This document shows positions 46,918 through 55,763 of a DNA stretch of 64,000 bases, piece after piece (position 1 is the stretch's first letter; every line of letters starts with the position of its first letter). The position numbers and the translations under genes are program-made. The notes beneath the pieces are model-generated. The model searched no databases and was not told where the DNA came from. It saw only the letters and a list, made by a program, of their open reading frames with translations. The DNA comes from Chloroflexota bacterium (GTDB taxonomy: Bacteria; Chloroflexota; Dehalococcoidia; Lucifugimonadales; UBA3495): positions 1 to 64,000 of the forward strand of contig JAPPLU010000090.1 of the NCBI GenBank assembly GCA_028874075.1, written 5' to 3'.

Positions 46918-48168
46918 ATGAAAGCCCTCGTGGGAGCCAACCTGATCGACGGCACCGGCGGGTCGGTGGTCAATGACGCAACAGTCCTCATAGACGGCGA
47001 ACGCATTGTCCAGACAGGGCCCCGGCTGGCGGTGGACCTTCCCCAGCACACAGAAGTCATCGACGTCAGTGGCATGACCCTAATGCCCGGCATGATCGAT
47101 TGTCATGACCACCTGGCCTCCAAGGACTACGGTCTGCCCAGCCGCATGGGCTATGATGCCCCCTTGTCGCTCCAGCACCTGCGCACCGCCAAGGTACTGG
47201 AACAGACCCTGGAAGCCGGCTACACTTGTGTACGGGACGGCGGTGGATTGGATGCCGGGTTCAAGCAGGCCGTGGAAATGGGCCTCTTCCCGGGGCCTCG
47301 CCTTGTTCTTTCGGTGGCGATCATTTCCCCGACCGGCGGCCTCGCCGACAAAGTAACCCCCTCCGGACAGTGCTTTCCTCATGACGATCCCATGATCCCA
47401 TCTGGCATCGCCGACGGAGACGACCCGGTGCGCGCCAAGGTACGTGAGATGTGCCGAGTCGGGGCCGACGTTATCAAGTTCGCCACCACCGGCGGCGCCA
47501 GTTCTCGCCCCGGCCACGGCCCCTTGGATATCGCCTTTGGCCCCTCCGAGGTAAGGGCCCTCATTGATGAATCAAAGGCCCTGGGTCGCAGGACCATGTG
47601 CCACGCCGTAGGCGGGCCCGGCCTGAGAATGTGTGTCGAGGCGGGCGCCCACTCGGTAGAGCACGGCTGCTATCTGGCCGAAGACCCAGACCTGCTTAAG
47701 ATGATGGCCGATAAGGGTATCTTCCTGGTACCCACATTCGAGATTTACGAATTCCACGCCACCCTTAGCGCGCCCCACATGCAGACCCGCTCCCGAGCCC
47801 TCATGGACATCCACAGGGAGACCATGCACCAGGCACTGGCTGCAGGCGTCAAGGTGGTAGCAGGCACCGATGCTGGCGGCTACGTCCACGGCGACAACGC
47901 CCGGGAAGTCCAGATAATGGTAGAAAAGGGAATGTCCAACATGCAGGCCATTCAGGCCTGCACCGGCTGGGCTGCCGAATGCGTGGACATGGCCAATGAT
48001 ATTGGCACGGTTACCAAGGGCAGGTACGCCGACTTGCTGGTGCTGGACGGAGACCCATTGAAGGACATTGAGGTTATCCGGCGCCCGGAAAGCATCAAGA
48101 TGGTAATGAGGGGAGGCCAAACGGCGGTAGACCGGCTTCCTGTCCGCGATCCCCAGCCCGTTGGCTAG
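46918..48168 (+). CDS. Amidohydrolase family protein (prolidase/imidazolonepropionase-like)
   Basis: A 416-residue metal-dependent hydrolase of the amidohydrolase superfamily (TIM barrel). The metal ligands appear in MPGMIDCHDHLAS (HxH), the later KFATTGGAS carrying the bridging-lysine region, HAVGGPG, HSVEHGCYL and the last catalytic Asp in VVAGTDAGG. It is likely soluble and acts on an amide or cyclic imide; the exact substrate is unknown. I chose the ATG with GGAGG 7 nt upstream over a frame extending to 46840. Confidence 0.88.
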   Translation: MKALVGANLIDGTGGSVVNDATVLIDGERIVQTGPRLAVDLPQHTEVIDVSGMTLMPGMIDCHDHLASKDYGLPSRMGYDAPLSLQHLRTAKVLEQTLEAGYTCVRDGGGLDAGFKQAVEMGLFPGPRLVLSVAIISPTGGLADKVTPSGQCFPHDDPMIPSGIADGDDPVRAKVREMCRVGADVIKFATTGGASSRPGHGPLDIAFGPSEVRALIDESKALGRRTMCHAVGGPGLRMCVEAGAHSVEHGCYLAEDPDLLKMMADKGIFLVPTFEIYEFHATLSAPHMQTRSRALMDIHRETMHQALAAGVKVVAGTDAGGYVHGDNAREVQIMVEKGMSNMQAIQACTGWAAECVDMANDIGTVTKGRYADLLVLDGDPLKDIEVIRRPESIKMVMRGGQTAVDRLPVRDPQPVG

Positions 48169-48191
48169 ACCATCCAAGTGAAGCTGCCAAC

Positions 48192-48223
48192 AGCGGGTCG
48201 GCCGCTATGTCAGCCGACCCGCT
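48192..48223 (+). terminator. Hairpin between the amidohydrolase gene and trmD
   Basis: An 11-bp perfect stem (AGCGGGTCGGC, 48192-48202; GCCGACCCGCT, 48213-48223) with a 10-nt loop, followed by CATTTT. It lies 14 nt before the trmD ATG, so it may terminate the upstream transcript or affect trmD translation. Confidence 0.65.
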
Positions 48224-48237
48224 CATTTTGGTAAGTA

Positions 48238-49035
48238 ATGCGTTTTCACGTCCTGACCCTCTTCCCGGAAGCCTTCGAAGGGCCGGTCCGGCACAGCATG
48301 ATTGGCCGGGCGATACAGCGCGGCCTTATTTCGGTACAGATCACCGATATCCGTTCCTACACCCACGACGCCCATGGAACCGCCGACGACTACCAATTCG
48401 GGGGCGGCCACGGTATGGTGCTCAAGCCCGAACCCATCTTTGCCGCGGTATCCGACTCCCTCTCTCCCTACGACGAAGAGTCACGCCCTTCCATTCCCAT
48501 CGTCCTGCTGTCTCCCCAGGGCCGTAGGTTAGACCAGCAACTGGTGCTGGAACTGGCAGAAGCCCCGGCCATGGCCCTGATTTGCGGCCACTACGCCGGC
48601 GTGGATGAGCGAGTCCGCGACCATCTGGCTACCCACGACGTCAGCATCGGCGACTACATCCTGACCGGTGGCGAACTGGCAGCAATGGTGGTCATCGATG
48701 CCATTTCCAGGTTTGTGCCCAACGTGGTTGGCTCCGCCGAAAACGTGCTGGAAGACTCCATTACCTCGGGGCTGCTGCAGCATCCTCTCTACACCCGCCC
48801 GGCGGAGTTCAGGGGCCTCGCGGTGCCTGATATTCTCCGCTCCGGCCACCACGGGGAGATAGACCGCTGGCGCCGGCAGGAATCCCTGCGCCGGACCCTG
48901 GCTAGGCGACCTGACCTGCTGGACTCCGCTCACTTGACTGAAGCGGACTTGGCATACCTCGCCGAACTTGGCCATAAGTCTACGGCCGAGACATCAGATA
49001 TCCATCCTAATCTTGATGAATCATCCCATTCCTGA
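48238..49035 (+). CDS. trmD: tRNA (guanine-N1)-methyltransferase
   Basis: A 265-residue SPOUT-fold enzyme that methylates G37 in tRNAs and prevents frameshifting. It shows DDYQFGGGHGMVLKPEP, the knotted SAM site with LICGHYAGVDERV and IGDYILTGGELAAMV, and the C-terminal YTRPAEFRG. In many bacteria trmD is next to rpsP and rimM; here they are absent. Its stop overlaps the ATG of the thioesterase gene. Confidence 0.96.
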   Translation: MRFHVLTLFPEAFEGPVRHSMIGRAIQRGLISVQITDIRSYTHDAHGTADDYQFGGGHGMVLKPEPIFAAVSDSLSPYDEESRPSIPIVLLSPQGRRLDQQLVLELAEAPAMALICGHYAGVDERVRDHLATHDVSIGDYILTGGELAAMVVIDAISRFVPNVVGSAENVLEDSITSGLLQHPLYTRPAEFRGLAVPDILRSGHHGEIDRWRRQESLRRTLARRPDLLDSAHLTEADLAYLAELGHKSTAETSDIHPNLDESSHS

Positions 49036-49514
49036 TGCCCAAGTCCGAGTTCAAATTCTCCACTCCCGTTCGGGTCCGCTGGATGGAATGCGACGCCCAG
49101 GGTATCGTCTTTAATGGCGCCTACCTGGGCTATCTGGAAATTGCCCAGGCCGAATACTTCCGTAATCTGGGATTCTCCATCTACCGAATAGCCCAGAACG
49201 GCTACTTCGACAGCGCCGTCGTGAAGGCCGACCTTGAATTCAGGGCCCCCGCCCGGGTTGACGAGGTTCTGGAGCTCTTTGCGCGGGTGGCCCGCATTGG
49301 CAATACCAGCATTACCCTGCTGGTGGAAATCTACGCAGCAGGCTCTGATAAGGTGCTGACTTACATAGAAGCGGTGTACGTGGGGTTTTACGCCGAATCG
49401 GAAACGACCAGGAGGGTTCCGGACGCCATCAGATCACTGGTAGAACACTTCGAAACTATGGGAGAACCGCTGAGCCTGGAAGAATTTCCTGACCTTTTGG
49501 AGGCAGCCAGTTAG
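49035..49514 (+). CDS. Acyl-CoA thioesterase of the 4-hydroxybenzoyl-CoA thioesterase (YbgC) type
   Basis: A 159-residue hot-dog-fold thioesterase. It has the family start VRVRWMECDAQGIVFNGAYLGYLEIAQAEYFRNLG, including the catalytic Asp region, and later FRAPARVDEVLELFARV. The substrate chain is not readable. It overlaps the trmD stop (TGATG), so it is translationally coupled. Confidence 0.88.
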   Translation: MPKSEFKFSTPVRVRWMECDAQGIVFNGAYLGYLEIAQAEYFRNLGFSIYRIAQNGYFDSAVVKADLEFRAPARVDEVLELFARVARIGNTSITLLVEIYAAGSDKVLTYIEAVYVGFYAESETTRRVPDAIRSLVEHFETMGEPLSLEEFPDLLEAAS

Positions 49515-49543
49515 GCTGTTGAGGCGTCAGCGGGGCAAAAGGA

Positions 49544-50458
49544 CTAAACCATGAATACTGGGGACTCGTCCAGGTTTATGCGAGTCTCTTCCGAGATGCC
49601 GGTGCGGAGAAATTTGGGGAGGCTAAACATACTCTGGTGGGTCTCACCATCGTAAAACGCCAGCTCCCGACCGGTTCGCTCCACCAGCAGCCGGTCAACT
49701 TCCTCTTCACCAAGGATTGACAGCGGCGAATCGGAGGCAATGTTGAACCCCCAAAGGGTCTGGAAGGCAGGTACGTGAACCTGGCACGGCACACAGTGGG
49801 CAAAGGTAGAAGAAAGGGTACGATTAATAGTGGTAAAGCACTCCTGATGACTCAGCAACCCTGCTGGCCCGGATTGTGTAACAAGGATGCCACCGGGATT
49901 AAGCCTGGCCTTGGCGATCTCATAATACTGCCTGGTGTACAGCAGATAGGCCGGACCGCCCTCCATAGGGTCAACCAGGTCCATAATCATCACGTCAAAG
50001 GTCTCGTCCGTCTCCGCCAAATAGGCCCTGGCATCCCGGTGCATCAATTGCACTCGAGGGTCGTCAAAACCGCCCTGGTGGTGGCGTGGCAGATATTGGC
50101 GGCAGAGTTCAACAACCTCCTTGTCCAGGTCAATCATAATCGCCCGTTCTACCGTTTTGTGGGTTAGCGCCTCGCGCAAGGTACCACCTTCGCCGCCCCC
50201 GCCGATGAAAACGGTAGCGGGATTGGGGTGGAAGAGCATTGCGGGGTGAACCAGACTCTGGTGGTAGATATGCTCATCCCGTTCCGTGGACTGGGTCTTG
50301 CCGTCCAGGACCAGGCTGCGACCGTATAGGTCAGACTCCAGCACTTCCACGTGCTGATATTCGGTTCTTCCCGAAAAAAGAACCTGCTGAACCCTTAACA
50401 TTACGGCCAGATCGGGGTAAACCGTTTCGATGAGCCACTTGCCGGTAAGTTCTTCCAT
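49544..50458 (-). CDS. speE: Spermidine synthase (polyamine aminopropyltransferase)
   Basis: A 304-residue enzyme that transfers an aminopropyl group from decarboxylated SAM to putrescine. Motifs include LDGKTQSTERDEHIYHQSLVHPAM, the SAM-binding VFIGGGGEGGTLREAL and the proton-acceptor Asp in DLVDPMEGGPAYLLYTRQYY. It lies downstream of speD in the same direction, completing the spermidine pathway from SAM. Confidence 0.95.
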   Translation of the reverse strand: MEELTGKWLIETVYPDLAVMLRVQQVLFSGRTEYQHVEVLESDLYGRSLVLDGKTQSTERDEHIYHQSLVHPAMLFHPNPATVFIGGGGEGGTLREALTHKTVERAIMIDLDKEVVELCRQYLPRHHQGGFDDPRVQLMHRDARAYLAETDETFDVMIMDLVDPMEGGPAYLLYTRQYYEIAKARLNPGGILVTQSGPAGLLSHQECFTTINRTLSSTFAHCVPCQVHVPAFQTLWGFNIASDSPLSILGEEEVDRLLVERTGRELAFYDGETHQSMFSLPKFLRTGISEETRINLDESPVFMV

Positions 50459-50476
50459 CTGAAAGGGGAGGTTCCT

Positions 50477-50848
50477 TTATGCCTGCACGCCAACCGGCAA
50501 AGAGAGCAGCCCACGCCTTACTTCGGTGATCTCCGGGGATCTGGACTCAAACAGTTCGATCATGATCTGCGCGGCATCCCGGGGCTCAAAAGTGGAACCG
50601 CACGTGAAGATATCGGCGGCGGCGTAGTTGTATTCCGGCCAGGTGTGGATCGATATGTGGGACTCGGCGATAGATAATATGCCGGTGACCCCTTGTGGAC
50701 TGAACTGATGGAATGACTCGCCGATTACGTGGGCACCCACGCCTTCGGCGGCTCCATACAGTACACTGCGGACATGGTCCAGGTCGTCAAGAAGCTGGGG
50801 ATTACTCTCCTTGAGCTCCAACAAAAGGTGCAGACCTAGTACATTCAA
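50477..50848 (-). CDS. speD: S-adenosylmethionine decarboxylase proenzyme
   Basis: A 123-residue bacterial-type (class 1b) pyruvoyl enzyme that makes decarboxylated SAM for spermidine synthase. Self-cleavage should occur before Ser63 in AESHISIHTWPE, giving the pyruvoyl group. His68 and Cys83 of FTCGS are the expected processing and active-site residues. It precedes speE and has its own promoter and a leader hairpin. Confidence 0.95.
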   Translation of the reverse strand: MNVLGLHLLLELKESNPQLLDDLDHVRSVLYGAAEGVGAHVIGESFHQFSPQGVTGILSIAESHISIHTWPEYNYAAADIFTCGSTFEPRDAAQIMIELFESRSPEITEVRRGLLSLPVGVQA

Positions 50849-50909
50849 TCACCTGCCCTCCTCTTCACTGTCGGGGGCTTTCCCCCTGAATTATGGGAAA
50901 CGATTCTAG

Positions 50910-50938
50910 ATTTTATATTTAATTTCATTGGCAATCAA
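50910..50938 (-). promoter_or_regulatory. Promoter of speD-speE
   Basis: On the minus strand: TTGATT (50938-50933), a 17-nt spacer in an A+T-rich stretch and TAAAAT (50915-50910). A GGGGG-CTTT-CCCCC hairpin lies in the leader before the GGAGGG ribosome-binding site. Confidence 0.6.
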
Positions 50939-51099
50939 TACCCTGCTGCATCCATTTCCCAAGTCAAGCCTGGTCGTTACCCCTGGCCGGCCGTCCTATT
51001 ACCATGGGAGGCGGGGCAACTCTTCGTCCAGGAGTGTGCCTTACCCCTTTGTACGGGGTCGTTCGATTACTGATGGGGAATCCTGGCAGCCGCCGGTGG

Positions 51100-51141
51100 T
51101 GAGCTTGTCGAACCATCACCGTTGGCTTTTCGACAGGCTGA
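51100..51141. repeat. Palindromic TTCGACA-type dispersed repeat
   Basis: Two arms, 51100-51112 and 51129-51141, complementary at 11 of 13 positions around TGTCGAA/TTCGACA. Similar GAGCTTGTCGAA/TTCGACAGGCT elements are widespread intergenic repeats in bacteria; this copy is degenerate. Confidence 0.5.
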
Positions 51142-51483
51142 AGGCGAGTGGCAGAATTGCCATCCACATTATAGAAGGACACTATCATGGAAGGGCCCAG
51201 ACCACCGAAGCAGGAGGTTGCCTCTCCAGTTCGTATTGATTCAATCTGTCCAGCGGAATTACCGAAGATGGGAAGATTCCGATTCCGCAACCGGGCAGTC
51301 GCATTTTGACTACGGCATGAGGGGCGCAATTGTCGTTTAAGGGAAACGCTGCCGTCTCCAATCTGGAGGTTCCCACCGGCACAGGAACGACGAACAGGGT
51401 AGCGGGGATCCGATGCTAGCAATTTGACTTGAGCACCTAACCGCCACCTGAAAACTCTGAACCACTGAGCAGGCAAATGGTTT

Positions 51484-51833
51484 CCTGCCTGCCCTGGGGA
51501 CATCTTTTTACTGCAATTTCAGGATAATTTTTTGTATCCGTGCCATTTTGGGCCATTTCGGGCTGTTTCGTATCTGCGACACAGGTCAGAGTGGACCACT
51601 GTGGCCGGAGAATGGGCCGCTCCCCAGATAGGAACGGGGTTGGACAGGTGGGCCATTCCGGGCCGTTTTGGGCCGTTTTGGGCCATTGGCTAAACCAAAG
51701 GCGATGAGAGGACCTCACTCCGGCACTCTTCCATGGGTAGAGAGGAGACTCACGTTTGACGGTGCTATGGAGGGAATGTGCCATGGAAGTATGGTAGAGA
51801 AGCGATAACCAAGGAATCAAGAGGCAGGTGTCA
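51484..51833 (+). repeat. Dispersed repeat, copy A (~350 bp)
   Basis: This segment matches the reverse complement of 59632-59983. Shared blocks are CCTGCCCT near 51488, a GTGCCATT...GGNCCATTT block at 51540-51560, TTTCGTATCTG at about 51567, CCAGATAGGA at about 51624, GTGGGCCATTCCGGGCCGTTTT at 51648 with tandem 10-bp GGGCCGTTTT units (two here), and AAGTATGGTAGAGAAGCG to GAGGCAGGTGTCA at the end. The stretch 51690-51780 is more diverged. Confidence 0.75.
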
Positions 51834-52028
51834 GCATGAAAATGGCATTTTGAATCCGCCAAAGGGGGCGCAGATGTGGCCCAAAGGATAACTCCTCAGC
51901 CTCCAGGTTCGAGGAACCGGTCGGCGAGAGAACGACGGACTTTCCAGAATCATGGCGCGTTTGCCCTGGTATCCGAAACCGACTAATATCGTCTGCCTCG
52001 AAACCCGATGTTCGATGACATTTGCTCA

Positions 52029-52057
52029 TTGACTATCAACCTTGCCGCCGATACAAT
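52029..52057 (+). promoter_or_regulatory. Leaderless promoter of the PHP gene
   Basis: TTGACT (52029-52034), a 17-nt spacer and TACAAT (52052-52057). The expected transcription start coincides with the ATG at 52066, so the mRNA is probably leaderless. This also excludes the TTG at 52042 as the start, because it lies between the -35 and -10 boxes. Confidence 0.7.
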
Positions 52058-52065
52058 CGCCGCAT

Positions 52066-52764
52066 ATGGCTCGCATATTTGACCTCCACATCCATACCAC
52101 CAAGGGCAGTGCCGACAGTAACCTTTCTCCTGAGGACCTGATTCTCGAGGCTGAGCGGCTAGGTCTGAGGGGACTTTGCATCACCGAGCATAGCGGCCCC
52201 TGGGACCGGCATGAGTTTGAGCGGTTTGCCAGTCGCCATAACGTGGTGCTCGTCAGGGCCATGGAAGCCGATACAGACATGGGCCACATGCTGGCCTTCG
52301 GAATGGACAGCTACCAGTCAGGCTTTCACAAGGCGGAAATTCTCTGCAAGGCAGCACGCGCCCAGGGTGGGTTCGTGGTTAGCGCCCATCCCTTCCGCGG
52401 AGTGCTGGGCAAGCATATGCGGGAGCGGCCCTATCTCTACCGTTCCCTGCCCGATGAGCCGATGCCCACTATTCCGGATCAAGCCTTGGAGCACCCCGTA
52501 TTCAAGCTTGCCAACGCTATCGAGGTCGTCAACGGGGGGACTGCAGACGAGGAAAACGGCTTTGCTATGGAAGTTGCCAGCCTCCTTCGTATGCCGGTAA
52601 CCGGAGGCAGCGACGCCCACTCCGTACACGGTCTGGGACGCTACGTTACCGCCTTCGCCGACGAAATAAATACCGAAGCGGAGTTCTTAACAGCCCTGCG
52701 ATCCGGAAGCTACTTCCCGGCCGTGGGATTGAGGTTCGGACAACTTCGACCCTATACCGGTTGA
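52066..52764 (+). CDS. PHP domain phosphoesterase
   Basis: A 232-residue protein of the PHP (polymerase and histidinol phosphatase) superfamily. It starts FDLHIHTTKGSADSNLSPEDL with the HxH metal motif, then LCITEHSGPWD, VSAHPFRG and a final GGSDAHSVHGLG. These give a full set of metal ligands for a trinuclear-type site. Likely a phosphatase or nuclease; the substrate is unknown. It has its own promoter and a leaderless ATG. Confidence 0.85.
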   Translation: MARIFDLHIHTTKGSADSNLSPEDLILEAERLGLRGLCITEHSGPWDRHEFERFASRHNVVLVRAMEADTDMGHMLAFGMDSYQSGFHKAEILCKAARAQGGFVVSAHPFRGVLGKHMRERPYLYRSLPDEPMPTIPDQALEHPVFKLANAIEVVNGGTADEENGFAMEVASLLRMPVTGGSDAHSVHGLGRYVTAFADEINTEAEFLTALRSGSYFPAVGLRFGQLRPYTG

Positions 52765-52883
52765 TAACCTGCCGAGCGACGGTGTGACGGTAGAGAGACC
52801 GCCGAATTTTTCCTGTTTTACCTTAACCCTGCTGAAGTGGTCCGCTCCAAAGCAGCCAATATGTTAATTAAGAATCCGCCAAG

Positions 52884-55763
52884 ATGACCCTGGTACAAAG
52901 CACCTCCAACTTGCCGACGCTGGAACGAACTTTCGTAGCTCTGGACCTGGAGACGACCGGCCTGGATGCCGACCGGGAGAAGATAATCCAGGTTGGAGCA
53001 GTCAAGTTTTGTGGCGACAGGGTCCTTGACCGGTTCGATACCTTCGTTAACCCGGGTCGGGCGATTCCCGACTTTATCCAGCGCCTTACGGGCATACGGC
53101 CGGACCAGGTGAGCCGTGCCCCCCACTTTTCCGCAGTCAGCCAGGGCCTGGAGGCCTTCATTGAAGACCACCCCGTCATAGGACACAACATCGCCTTTGA
53201 CCTGCGTTTCCTAGAAACCCACGGGCTAAATCTAGCCAATACCCGGTACGATACCTGGGACCTGGCCTCCTTCGTGCTGCCCCGCAGCCCCGAGTACTCC
53301 CTCGGTGCCCTGGCCCGCCAGTTCGGGCTGGAACATCAACGCGCCCACCAGGCCATCGACGACGCCGACGCCACCCGCCAGCTCTTTGTCACCCTCTTGA
53401 GAAAGGCCTCAGAAATGGACCCGGCGCTCATGGCCTACATCTGCAGCCTGGCAGACCGCAGCAATTGGGGCGTCGCCAACCTCTTGACCAATTTGGAAAC
53501 AAGCTCCGACGGAAGGCAACAGGCCGTAGAATCCGCTCCAATTTTTAGTGCATCTGGCCTGGACTTCAGTCGTTTGGCCGCCCGCCTTGGGCGCCCGGAA
53601 CGTCGCCGCTACGATGAGAATCTGGTGCACCTGGCCGAGGACAGGGTCGCTAGCCTTTTGAATCCCGGCGGCCCATTCTCACAAGCCTTTCCGGGTTTTG
53701 AGCAGCGGGGCGAACAAGAGGAAATGCTGAAGTCGGTAACGGAAGCAATCTACCATGGCAAGAAGTTAATCGTGGAAGGGGGCACCGGCGTTGGCAAGTC
53801 CATGGCCTACCTGCTGCCGGCCGTGATCTTCGCCGCTTCCAGGGGTCAGAGGGTGGTCATTTCCACCAACACCATCAGCCTCCAGGAACAGTTAATGAAC
53901 AAGGACATCCCTACTGTCATCAAGATACTGGAAGGAGGCGGCCTGGTGGAGGAAGGACTGGTCAAGGCCACTCAGCTAAAGGGTCGGGCCAACTATCTTT
54001 GCCTGCGCCGGTGGAACTACCTCGCCAACAACGACAACCCGTCAGTGGATGAAACCAGGCTTCTCAGCAAGACCGCCGTCTGGATGCAGGAGACAGCAGC
54101 CGGCGACCGGGCGGAGATCAACCTTTCCGGCCGAGACGCCTTTACCTGGAACAAGGTTTCGGCGGGTGAAAAGGGAGGTTGTCCTTCCCTCCGCAACAGC
54201 AGCTCCGCCTGTTTTCTGCGCAGCGCCCGGGAGCGGGCCGAACAGGCACACATCGTCGTCGTCAATCACGCCCTCCTGCTGTCCGACCTGGTCTATGGCG
54301 GGGGAATAATTCCTGACTACCAGAACCTGATCATCGACGAGGCTCACAACCTGGAGGATGAAGCGACCAGACAGTTTGGCTTCCAATTGTCGGCCGATCT
54401 CCTGGGCGACATAGTAGACATGGTCACGCGTCTTAACCGGGAAGCTCGTCTTTCTCTCAATACCTACGAGCTTCCACCTCTCGTCAGGCAGAACGGCGAA
54501 GGGCTGGTGGCACAGATTGACGAGCTAATGCCCCGCCTGAGGCAGAACTGGAACGATATGTGGGCCGCCGCCCTCAGGTTTTACCAGGCCCAGGGTTCCG
54601 GCACCGACGATTTTCTTGTCACCGCCCGTTCTCGCAGCCAGCGTGGCTGGCAAGACCTGACAACCGCATGGGAGAACGTGGACGTGGGCCTGGGAAACCT
54701 TGCCCAATCCCTGGCGAAGCTATATTCATACCTCCAGGAGACTGAGTTTCCAGTAAATTCCGACGAAGCGGCAGCCACAGGATCCGGCGACGTTTCTTCC
54801 CTCATTTCAGAGTGCAACGCCCTGCAGGGCAATGCCGAAGAGTTGAAGGACAAGATGGCGTCCATCATAGCCAGGGATGATCCCGCCAGGATTCACTGGG
54901 TAAAGCTGGACCAAGCAAAGGGAGAGGTCAGCCTGAATTCAGCTCCATTGGAGGTTGGCCCCACGCTGCGACAGCAGCTTTTCGACGAAAAGGACAGCGT
55001 GGTCCTCACCAGCGCTACTCTCAGCGCTCACGGTACGTTCGATTACGCCCGCCGCCGTCTCAGTCTGCCGGAAGACAGCGACGAATTGTTGGTTGGGTCC
55101 CCCTTCGACTATCGGAAGGCCGCACTGCTTATGATTCCCGAAGACATGCCTCAACCACAGACCGAAGGTTACGTGGAGGCCATGGGCCGCGCTATTCTGG
55201 ACTTGGCGCTAAACCTTTCCGGCAGGACTATGGCCCTGTTCACTTCCTATTCGGCCCTGCGCAACGTTGCCAACCGCATCCGCAACCGCCTGGAGCAGCA
55301 CGGCATCGAAGTGTTGGCCCAGGGGGTGGACGGCTCTCCGGCACAGATCAGTCGCCGCTTTGTTGATAACCCCAAGGCCGTCCTGCTCGGCACAAGCAGC
55401 TTCTGGGAAGGCGTGGATTTCCCCAGCGGCGTGATGCGCGCTCTGGTTATCACCCGCCTACCCTTCCAGGTGCCCACCGACCCAGTGGTCAAGGCCCGCT
55501 CCGAGCAGTACGAAAACGCTTTTAACGACTTCTCCATACCTCAGGCAGTCTTGCGTTTTCGGCAGGGCATGGGCCGGCTGATCCGCAACAAGGGCGACAG
55601 CGGGGCCATCATCGTTTTGGACAAACGCATTACTGGTAGGAACTATGGGCAGGCTTTCCTGGACTCCATACCTTCCTGTACGCTCAAGCCCAGCAACCTG
55701 GCCAGCCTGGGCTCGCTGGCTGCCCAGTGGATAGAAGAGGCGGACCGTGGAATTGGTCGTTGA
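52884..55763 (+). CDS. DnaQ-like exonuclease-DinG family helicase fusion
   Basis: A 959-residue two-module DNA-repair protein. The N-terminal DEDDh exonuclease (about residues 14-185) has FVALDLETTGLD with Asp21 and Glu23, HNIAFDLRFLE and HQAIDDADATRQLF. The remainder is an XPD/DinG-type superfamily 2 helicase with Walker A GGTGVGKS near 299-306, DEAH at 485-488 and the late motif GRLIRNKGDSGAIIVLDKR. A run CLRRWNY... with later spaced cysteines could hold the Fe-S cluster of DinG, but the four ligands are not obvious. The stop overlaps the start of the next gene. Confidence 0.92.
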   Translation: MTLVQSTSNLPTLERTFVALDLETTGLDADREKIIQVGAVKFCGDRVLDRFDTFVNPGRAIPDFIQRLTGIRPDQVSRAPHFSAVSQGLEAFIEDHPVIGHNIAFDLRFLETHGLNLANTRYDTWDLASFVLPRSPEYSLGALARQFGLEHQRAHQAIDDADATRQLFVTLLRKASEMDPALMAYICSLADRSNWGVANLLTNLETSSDGRQQAVESAPIFSASGLDFSRLAARLGRPERRRYDENLVHLAEDRVASLLNPGGPFSQAFPGFEQRGEQEEMLKSVTEAIYHGKKLIVEGGTGVGKSMAYLLPAVIFAASRGQRVVISTNTISLQEQLMNKDIPTVIKILEGGGLVEEGLVKATQLKGRANYLCLRRWNYLANNDNPSVDETRLLSKTAVWMQETAAGDRAEINLSGRDAFTWNKVSAGEKGGCPSLRNSSSACFLRSARERAEQAHIVVVNHALLLSDLVYGGGIIPDYQNLIIDEAHNLEDEATRQFGFQLSADLLGDIVDMVTRLNREARLSLNTYELPPLVRQNGEGLVAQIDELMPRLRQNWNDMWAAALRFYQAQGSGTDDFLVTARSRSQRGWQDLTTAWENVDVGLGNLAQSLAKLYSYLQETEFPVNSDEAAATGSGDVSSLISECNALQGNAEELKDKMASIIARDDPARIHWVKLDQAKGEVSLNSAPLEVGPTLRQQLFDEKDSVVLTSATLSAHGTFDYARRRLSLPEDSDELLVGSPFDYRKAALLMIPEDMPQPQTEGYVEAMGRAILDLALNLSGRTMALFTSYSALRNVANRIRNRLEQHGIEVLAQGVDGSPAQISRRFVDNPKAVLLGTSSFWEGVDFPSGVMRALVITRLPFQVPTDPVVKARSEQYENAFNDFSIPQAVLRFRQGMGRLIRNKGDSGAIIVLDKRITGRNYGQAFLDSIPSCTLKPSNLASLGSLAAQWIEEADRGIGR

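Larger units (their letters stand above)
50939..52028. other. 1.1-kb gene-poor region between speD and the PHP gene
   Basis: No frame here looks like a real protein. It contains a palindromic TGTCGAA/TTCGACA repeat, one copy of a ~350-bp dispersed repeat and scattered dispersed-repeat-like fragments. The predicted peptides from the frames (for example 50964-51503 minus) are arginine-rich and shadow the repeats. Confidence 0.6.

Noticed and set aside
50964..51862. Minus-strand frames of 140-180 codons in the speD-PHP gap
   Set aside because: They are arginine-rich, have no ribosome-binding sites and run across the palindromic and dispersed repeats. Similar peptides appear from copy B of the repeat only with frame changes.
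51895..51980. A tRNA-like stretch (GGTTCGAGGAACC)
   Set aside because: No acceptor or anticodon stems can be formed around it; it looks like repeat debris.
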